Assembly (NCBI GenBank): GCA_029256365.1 | Contig: JAQSYB010000041.1 | Span: forward strand, 1 to 10,689 | Direction: 5' to 3' | DNA: 10,689 nucleotides | From: Clostridia bacterium | Lineage (GTDB): Bacteria; Bacillota; Clostridia; Lutisporales; Lutisporaceae | In this document: positions 7,201 to 10,689 of the stretch, piece after piece | Layout of the letters: each line of letters starts with the position of its first letter | Position numbering within the stretch: the first letter of the stretch is position 1 | Program-made: the position numbers and the translations under genes | Notes under the pieces: generated by a model | Database searches by the model: none | What the model was told of the DNA's origin: nothing | What the model saw: the letters and a program-made list of their open reading frames with translations, nothing else

Positions 7201-9923
7201 CCAATCGCAGTGATCATCAAATATGCTTGATAGGGTAAACAAGAAAAATAGATCAGTATTTGCAAGAACAAGTTTTTAATTTTATCGCCAATTGGATTAT
7301 AATAGTTCGCATGGAAGCTTTTTCTTACTTTCCCGATTATAATCTCTATTATCTCAAGGGCAATCGGGAATAAATACGCAATTGCAAATAATACAATCCA
7401 AAGATTGATATCCCCCCTGACTATCGTAAAAATAGCCGCGATAAGCAGTAGATAAGCTGGTGCGATCAGACTTCTTCTAAGATTGTCAAATATTTTCCAG
7501 CGGGACACTACAGACAGTGGGTTGTGAACCGCATTCCCCTGTCTATCCTTCACTTTATTAAAAAGCCAAGGCAAAAGCTGCCAGTCGCCTCTGACCCATC
7601 TATGAAGTCTCATTGCATGAGCATTATACTTTGATGGAAATCCATCAAAAAATTCCATATCCGTTAACAAGCCTGCTCTTACATAGGAACCTTCTATTAA
7701 ATCGTGACTTAATACGGTATTATCTGGTATGGCTTTTGAAAGTATAGAATGAAAAACTTTTAAATCATATATTCCCTTACCAGTAAAAATTCCTTCCTCG
7801 AACAAATCCTGATATACATCAGAAATTGCTGTAGTATATATGTCCATCCCCCCTTGACCGGCAAAAATCTGTGCAAAGGGTGTTGCGTTGGCACTTTCTA
7901 TGTCTATATTGATACGAGGCTGCAATAAGCCATATCCTTGCTTAACAATCTTTCCTTCCTTATCCAGCACTGGTGTATTCAAAGGGTGAAGCATAGCGCC
8001 AATCAGTTTTTTTGCAGTATCAAATATGAGTCTTGTATCAGCATCTAAGGTAATGACATACTTTATACCTCTTAGGTTTGCAATATCACCTTCAATGTAT
8101 TTATAGGAGGTTTTATTGCTTCCCAAAAGCAGCTCATTTAATTCTGCCAATGCGCCTCTTTTTCTTTCCCATCCCATGTACTTGTTTTCTTTGTTTATAT
8201 GAATTCTCTCTCTATGTAAATAAAAAAACAGATCCTTATTTTTTCCATACTTCTTATTCATTGCACTTATTTGCTGCTTCGCTGTATTTACTATTGCAGC
8301 ATCATCCTTTGCTTCGGACGTCTTAGAATCCTTAAAATCCCCTGCCAAACAGAAATAAAGATTTTGCTCCCGATTTGACAGGTAATATTCTTCGAGATTT
8401 TTTACAAGCTCAATCACCCTTTTTGAATTTGTAAGCAAAGTAGGTATCACGACTAAAGTTTTTGCATCCTCTGGTATACCTTCTTTCAGCTCCATTTTAG
8501 GTAAGAAATCAGGCTGAAGCGTATGGGTAAGCAGCCAATTTACCAAAGTTGTTGCTGCATCATTTAATGGCATTAGCAACAGCAAAGTCAAAAGAACTGT
8601 CTCCAGAAAGCTTTTTTGTTGTTGAAGGATATAATAGAACCACGGCAGTAAAAAAAGAATGGTTGCAGCACAAATTGAGGCAATGTATAAAAAAGCTGAG
8701 AATGTATTCTTTGTGTACTTGCAGCCTATTGTTTTATACAGTTGTTCTTTTTCTTGGCCAAACAAAAAATATCCTACATGCTTGTTGCTTTCTTTTGCAG
8801 TTTCTACTAATTTTTTTGCAATAGATATTTCACTATGCTTGGTTTGTTTGGCTAGCTTTTCGATTTCATGTCTGTAATAATCTCGCGACTTAAAATCCAT
8901 TTTAGAATATATCTCCGACGGATCCTGTCTCATAATTTGCTCTACTTGACTGAGCTTTTCAAATATTTCTGCCCACTCCAATGTAGAAATCAGTTTAACA
9001 CTGGTGATTGAATTGCCCATAGACACTTGGCGCATTGCTTGATCTTTATGCTCAAGCTGGGTAATCCCTTCACTATTCGTATTCTGTTCTAAAAGCCTGT
9101 CATCGATGTATTTTATGATTATGGCAGTTTCCATTCCATACTTTTTAAGCCTTTTTAGCAAATGCTCCCCAAACGAAGTATCAATGCTTTCCATTTGCTT
9201 CATATAATCCTTGGCTATTTCCAAATATTCCTCAGGTGTTTTAGCTTTATGTGCCAATAGAGTGTCTGCCAGCTTATCTGCTTTGTACCACTGCTCATGT
9301 GATGTCATGATTCGATCGCATATTCGTCGTATATTTTCAATTAGGGCAATTCTTACCATGATTGGCAAAACCCATAGTTCACCACTAGACAGCAAGGCAT
9401 AGTTTTGATACGCGGTAACAAAATTAACAAGGGTTCTTTCATCAAACCTGCCATCTGTATGGGATATCAATTCCAAGGCGATGGCATATACCCTGGGGTA
9501 GCCCCTCAGACTGCCATTTTTCAGTCTTGGCAGTTGGTAAAAATACTTTTTTGAAATACTTTGCCTTATTTCTTTTACTTGCTCCTCAATGATATAGAAA
9601 TTGTCGAGAAGCCATTCTGATGCAGGAGTTGCTTTTCGTATTTCGCCGGAATTTTCATTAAGATGTTTATATACACTCATAATGTATTTAAAATTTTTGT
9701 TCATACGAGCTTCTAGGCTGTAATATAACTTGGTCCTCTTACCAATAACATGCATTCTCGCCAGGTCGGCTGCATGTCTTTCCAAGTCCTCATTGCTCAA
9801 AATGGCGTCATATATTTCCAACTCTTCAATTGCAACACTGGATCTTATATTCATTATCAGCAAAATCAATGCTGCAAAAGATATGAAGAGCAATATGTAA
9901 ATTAGATAATTGAGAATTATCAT
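1260..9923 (-). CDS. ndvB: Cyclic beta-1,2-glucan synthase (NdvB/ChvB type, GT84-GH189-GH94)
   Basis: This 2887-residue inner-membrane enzyme matches the roughly 2850-residue length of rhizobial NdvB/ChvB. It builds beta-1,2-glucan from UDP-glucose, controls chain length and closes the ring. Membrane segments lie near residues 3-24, 408-432, 438-460, 817-835, 839-864, 885-907, 945-963 and 966-987. The GT84 region (about 485-800) has DADT (627-630), HDLIEG (740-745) and RWVRGDWQ (775-782). A helical linker precedes a glucoamylase-like domain (about 1350-1560) with SEARQ (1356-1360), SWTGTMFEYLMP (1394-1405), VPWGVSES (1437-1444) and SYMAHHQGM (1532-1540). Glu1357 and Glu1443 are candidate catalytic residues by analogy with the Thermoanaerobacter enzyme, from memory. 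Two beta-sandwich domains start near 1613 and 2115. The GH94 domain has GFRDQLQD (2433-2440), TRFSDDLLWMP (2483-2493), GSGDWNDG (2564-2571, holding the general-acid Asp) and GRGGWSWYTGASGWMYR. All three active sites look intact. No exporter gene (ndvA/chvA) is in view. Confidence 0.95.
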   Translation of the reverse strand: MIILNYLIYILLFISFAALILLIMNIRSSVAIEELEIYDAILSNEDLERHAADLARMHVIGKRTKLYYSLEARMNKNFKYIMSVYKHLNENSGEIRKATPASEWLLDNFYIIEEQVKEIRQSISKKYFYQLPRLKNGSLRGYPRVYAIALELISHTDGRFDERTLVNFVTAYQNYALLSSGELWVLPIMVRIALIENIRRICDRIMTSHEQWYKADKLADTLLAHKAKTPEEYLEIAKDYMKQMESIDTSFGEHLLKRLKKYGMETAIIIKYIDDRLLEQNTNSEGITQLEHKDQAMRQVSMGNSITSVKLISTLEWAEIFEKLSQVEQIMRQDPSEIYSKMDFKSRDYYRHEIEKLAKQTKHSEISIAKKLVETAKESNKHVGYFLFGQEKEQLYKTIGCKYTKNTFSAFLYIASICAATILFLLPWFYYILQQQKSFLETVLLTLLLLMPLNDAATTLVNWLLTHTLQPDFLPKMELKEGIPEDAKTLVVIPTLLTNSKRVIELVKNLEEYYLSNREQNLYFCLAGDFKDSKTSEAKDDAAIVNTAKQQISAMNKKYGKNKDLFFYLHRERIHINKENKYMGWERKRGALAELNELLLGSNKTSYKYIEGDIANLRGIKYVITLDADTRLIFDTAKKLIGAMLHPLNTPVLDKEGKIVKQGYGLLQPRINIDIESANATPFAQIFAGQGGMDIYTTAISDVYQDLFEEGIFTGKGIYDLKVFHSILSKAIPDNTVLSHDLIEGSYVRAGLLTDMEFFDGFPSKYNAHAMRLHRWVRGDWQLLPWLFNKVKDRQGNAVHNPLSVVSRWKIFDNLRRSLIAPAYLLLIAAIFTIVRGDINLWIVLFAIAYLFPIALEIIEIIIGKVRKSFHANYYNPIGDKIKNLFLQILIYFSCLPYQAYLMITAIGKTLSRVLITKRNMLEWVTAADMEAGLKNNLGSYLRRMWACVAAAVFLTGYCSLFRMEYFLTALVISFLWILGPFMAYKVSQPHGQKEKQLTKEDLRVVRRNARKTWSFFEDFVTVLDNYLPPDNYQLNPPNGIAHRTSPTNIGLLLLSILAARDLGYLSCSDMVERISKTIKTIDKLDKWKGHLYNWYDTVTMGILRPRYISTVDSGNLVACMISLKQGLQEYLNRPLFDMNLAKGLLDTIEVANEELECKLEYSELKSFVDAGKEDITEWYSLIKRININSEQRKNRWGYKLHKVIYHLKDEFKMFLPREVYDDDYEPPNNSQAEWNLIDIFIKPLQENCSIERLESLYSELYEKADRILKEADQMGKKIGAEETNWIQDYMTSLKIMQENIIKLILQINEIIEKLEQLIHNTEFAPLYCQKRKLFSIGYNVDEEQLTKSYYDLMASEARQASLIAIARGEVKREHWLMLDRTLTMVDRQMGLVSWTGTMFEYLMPLLLMKNYTKTLWAQTYRFVIKCQQDYGRKRKVPWGVSESGFFSFDYRLNYQYKAFGIPNLGLKRGLINDTVISPYSTMLALGVEPKAAVENMRRLIAEGLEGQHGFYEAADYTSERLTEGRCSIVQSYMAHHQGMGLIAMDNMLNGNVMQERFHSYPQIRAAEILLQERIPSRVIFAKEYKEKLEPIELDDKKSVEYSTVLKYTDRLLPEVHLISNGSYSVMLTDDGSGYSKYNDIAVTRWREDSVQNKYGVYLYLRDLDSNEVWNAALAPNRIDTDKYSITYAQDKAVYSRSHGSLDCQTEVIVSPEDDIEIRRISITNHSSQIKTIETTSYYEAVIAPQSSDLAHPAFSNLFIKTEYISKYNCLLAVRRPREEHKKPIWMLHSIFVENEIVGGIQYETDRGKFIGRGRDISNPLSIENNYPLSNTVGAVIDPVMSLRGRLRIEPGQTAVVSYIIGVVESREKAVELADKYSEKASFERAFELAWTRSQVELNYLNLSGEELECFRKMLSHIFFISPTKKKYAQSIMNNKKGQSGLWPYGISGDMPIVLVLINSYEDVEFVRDVLKAHEFWRVRGLNVDLVILTEDQSSYTQPIHSYMQDLLSITHARDLKDRPGGVFLRQGGDMPQDIKDLLITSARLVLQASEGPILSQLKSKEKTVEHKREEWDASKKEYKAHKIELPELDFYNGYGGFDKDNREYVIRLQENQNTPLPWINVITNGSFGFQISESGGGYTWAENSRENKLTAWANDPISDPQSEVIYIRDEATGEFWSLTPQPVLTNSDFKVRHGFGYTVFESAKQGVEHNMVLFTPMDANVKINLISLKNTTSKTKKLSLTSYVRPIMGVSEQNNVQHIFTRINENGTMLAGNTYNNAFPHRVLFLDSSIKHNSYTGDRREFLGKGGSLKDPLGMKTRMLSGNTGAGVDPCCCTQDVFELKKGESIRLVVMLGQCNNEAEASTIVEKYKSVNEADAALKLVRKYWEDTLTTIKVSTPDMSLDIMLNGWLLYQTIACRMWARAALYQAGGAFGFRDQLQDSMAVAYIKPELTRKQILYHAEHQFVEGDVQHWWHPGTDQGIRTRFSDDLLWMPFVTADYIRTTGDAEILYEERSYITEECLRENEDERYNKPCISDEKSSLYVHCIRAIEHSLKFGQHGIPLMGSGDWNDGMNTVGNKGKGESVWLGWFLYSILESFAPICRQMNEEYRAERYLNIAAEIKNSIEENAWDGSWYRRAYFDNGIPLGSAENTECKIDSLAQSWAVISGAGNKDRINTAFESLEHYLINREIGIIMLLTPPFDEGDLTPGYIKGYIPGVRENGGQYTHAAAWVVMAYALMGSGDKAWELYNMLIPINHTNTSMEASRYKAEPYVMAADVYAVQPHAGRGGWSWYTGASGWMYRVALQNILGFNKMGDRVLINPCIPRGWKEYQIDYRFKNTKYHIEIKNPDHVNRGVKSMIVDGILQPQGNVINLTNDGKDHKVEINMG

Positions 9924-9930
9924 TTGTTAA

Positions 9931-9936
9931 CCTCCT
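9931..9936 (-). promoter_or_regulatory. Strong Shine-Dalgarno of the glucan synthase gene
   Basis: A perfect AGGAGG lies seven bases before the ATG at 9923-9921. The following residues form the first membrane segment (IILNYLIYILLF), which confirms the start. Only 54 bases separate the preceding stop codon from this ATG, with no terminator between them, which supports co-transcription. Confidence 0.9.
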
Positions 9937-9977
9937 ATTTCATACAGAGAACCTCACAATTGTTCTGCCATAGCCTT

Positions 9978-10689
9978 CTAATTATATTGGCTGATCAGCT
10001 TTGCTATCTTATCACTGTAAATATCGCAAAGCTCTTTGGAGTATTCTTCTGTATATCCTTCAGTAAATACGTTGCAAATTGGCTTTTCACTATCTGGCAG
10101 TATTAATACCCAGCCTTTTTCTTCATTTATTTTAACTCCTTCATACAGCTCTATATTGTTATTTTTGTTTTCTTCTATAAACTCTCTGATTAATCGACCT
10201 TTATGCTTCCAGTCGCAGCTTACTTCACGTTTCTCCATATAAAAGTCTGGCAGCATAGAAACAATATCACTAAGCAGCATAGATTTTGATACCAAATAAT
10301 CTATGATTACCCCTGTGCCCCATATGGAATCAAAGCTTAAAATATACTGTATGGGTATTAAATCTCCATCACACTTCATCATTTCCTTCATCAACTCAGC
10401 CGGTATATTTTTTGTTCTAATTACTTCATAGTTATAACTGCCAGCCATTGCTTCAATTGCATTTGTTGCATTAAAAGGTATGATTACCTTTCTTTCTTCT
10501 GCTATGTTCATAAGGACTAAAGAGGATAAGGCCATATACTTATTTCTATCAATAATTCTTCCTTTGTCATCAATAAGTACTGCGCTTTCACCATCCTCAC
10601 TAAAAGCAATCCCCATATCTGCTTTTTTCGTTATTACATCTGCAGATAGTTTCTCAATTGAGCTGTCATAATTCCCCTGTCCCAAGCTG
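9978..10689 (-). CDS. Partial protein with degenerate phosphoglucomutase/phosphomannomutase domain (C-terminal 236 residues)
   Basis: The frame is open to the right edge, so the N-terminus is missing; the first full codon is 10688-10686 and the TTG at 10685 is probably an internal Leu. The order of elements follows the C-terminal half of alpha-D-phosphohexomutases: MGIAFSEDGES (25-35), a helical sugar-binding domain, LLSDIVSMLPDFY (138-150), and GWVLILPDSEKP (192-203) near the end. The catalytic loops are altered. The metal loop DGDGDR reads SEDGES, and the phosphate loop RPSGTEP reads LPDSEKP. The GGE-type sugar loop is not recognisable near residue 108. A working mutase is therefore unlikely. 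In Clostridia such domains often form the tail of a mannose-1-phosphate guanylyltransferase-like (NDP-sugar synthase) fusion, which is the likeliest identity here, but the nucleotidyltransferase part lies outside the window. It is probably in one operon with the glucan synthase. Confidence 0.75.
   Translation of the reverse strand, partial: SLGQGNYDSSIEKLSADVITKKADMGIAFSEDGESAVLIDDKGRIIDRNKYMALSSLVLMNIAEERKVIIPFNATNAIEAMAGSYNYEVIRTKNIPAELMKEMMKCDGDLIPIQYILSFDSIWGTGVIIDYLVSKSMLLSDIVSMLPDFYMEKREVSCDWKHKGRLIREFIEENKNNNIELYEGVKINEEKGWVLILPDSEKPICNVFTEGYTEEYSKELCDIYSDKIAKLISQYN

Noticed and set aside
9930..9977. Small inverted repeat AGAAC...GTTCT between the mutase-like gene and the synthase gene
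   Set aside because: The arms are only five bases with a nine-base loop and no following T run, so it is neither a terminator nor a convincing regulatory hairpin.
10683..10685. TTG as a true start for the right-edge gene
   Set aside because: The frame stays open beyond it to the window edge, and a mutase-fold domain cannot begin here; the preceding half of the domain must lie outside the window.

Overview
The window reads as AT-rich chromosomal DNA of a low-GC Gram-positive, most likely of the class Clostridia. The basis is an IreB-family (UPF0297) gene, a family typical of Firmicutes, together with strong AGGAGG-type ribosome binding sites and AT-biased codon use. All recognisable genes lie on the minus strand, so transcription runs from high to low coordinates. 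There are two complete genes and one partial gene at each edge. I see no RNA gene, CRISPR array, insertion sequence or phage gene.

Region by region, in transcription order. (1) 10688-9978: the C-terminal 236 residues of a phosphohexomutase-fold protein. Its metal and phosphate loops are degenerate, so it is probably the non-catalytic tail of a sugar-1-phosphate nucleotidyltransferase/mutase fusion. (2) 9923-1260: one 2887-residue membrane protein, a complete cyclic beta-1,2-glucan synthase of the NdvB/ChvB type. It carries an N-terminal membrane-embedded GT84 glucosyltransferase, a central glucoamylase-like (GH189-type) cyclising domain and a C-terminal GH94 phosphorylase-type domain. It follows gene 1 after 54 bases with a strong Shine-Dalgarno, so the two are probably co-transcribed. 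(3) 1259-1010: an intergenic stretch with a likely terminator (13-bp perfect stem) and a candidate promoter. (4) 1009-755: a small IreB-like gene. (5) 768-672: an exact 48-bp tandem duplication spanning the end of the IreB-like gene and the translation start of the next gene. (6) 679 to the left edge: the N-terminal 226 residues of a membrane-anchored protein resembling a poorly described clostridial family with an alkaline-phosphatase-like fold.

The first pair plausibly works in sugar-nucleotide and beta-glucan metabolism: the synthase polymerises glucose from UDP-glucose, trims chains by phosphorolysis releasing glucose-1-phosphate, and closes the ring. The second pair is probably a separate transcription unit linking a target of the PASTA-kinase (IreK/PrkC) pathway to a membrane protein of unknown role. 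The least ordinary parts are the IreB-like gene outside its usual alaS-ireB-ruvX neighbourhood, the tandem duplication that creates a second start site and a six-codon minicistron, and the degenerate mutase domain.
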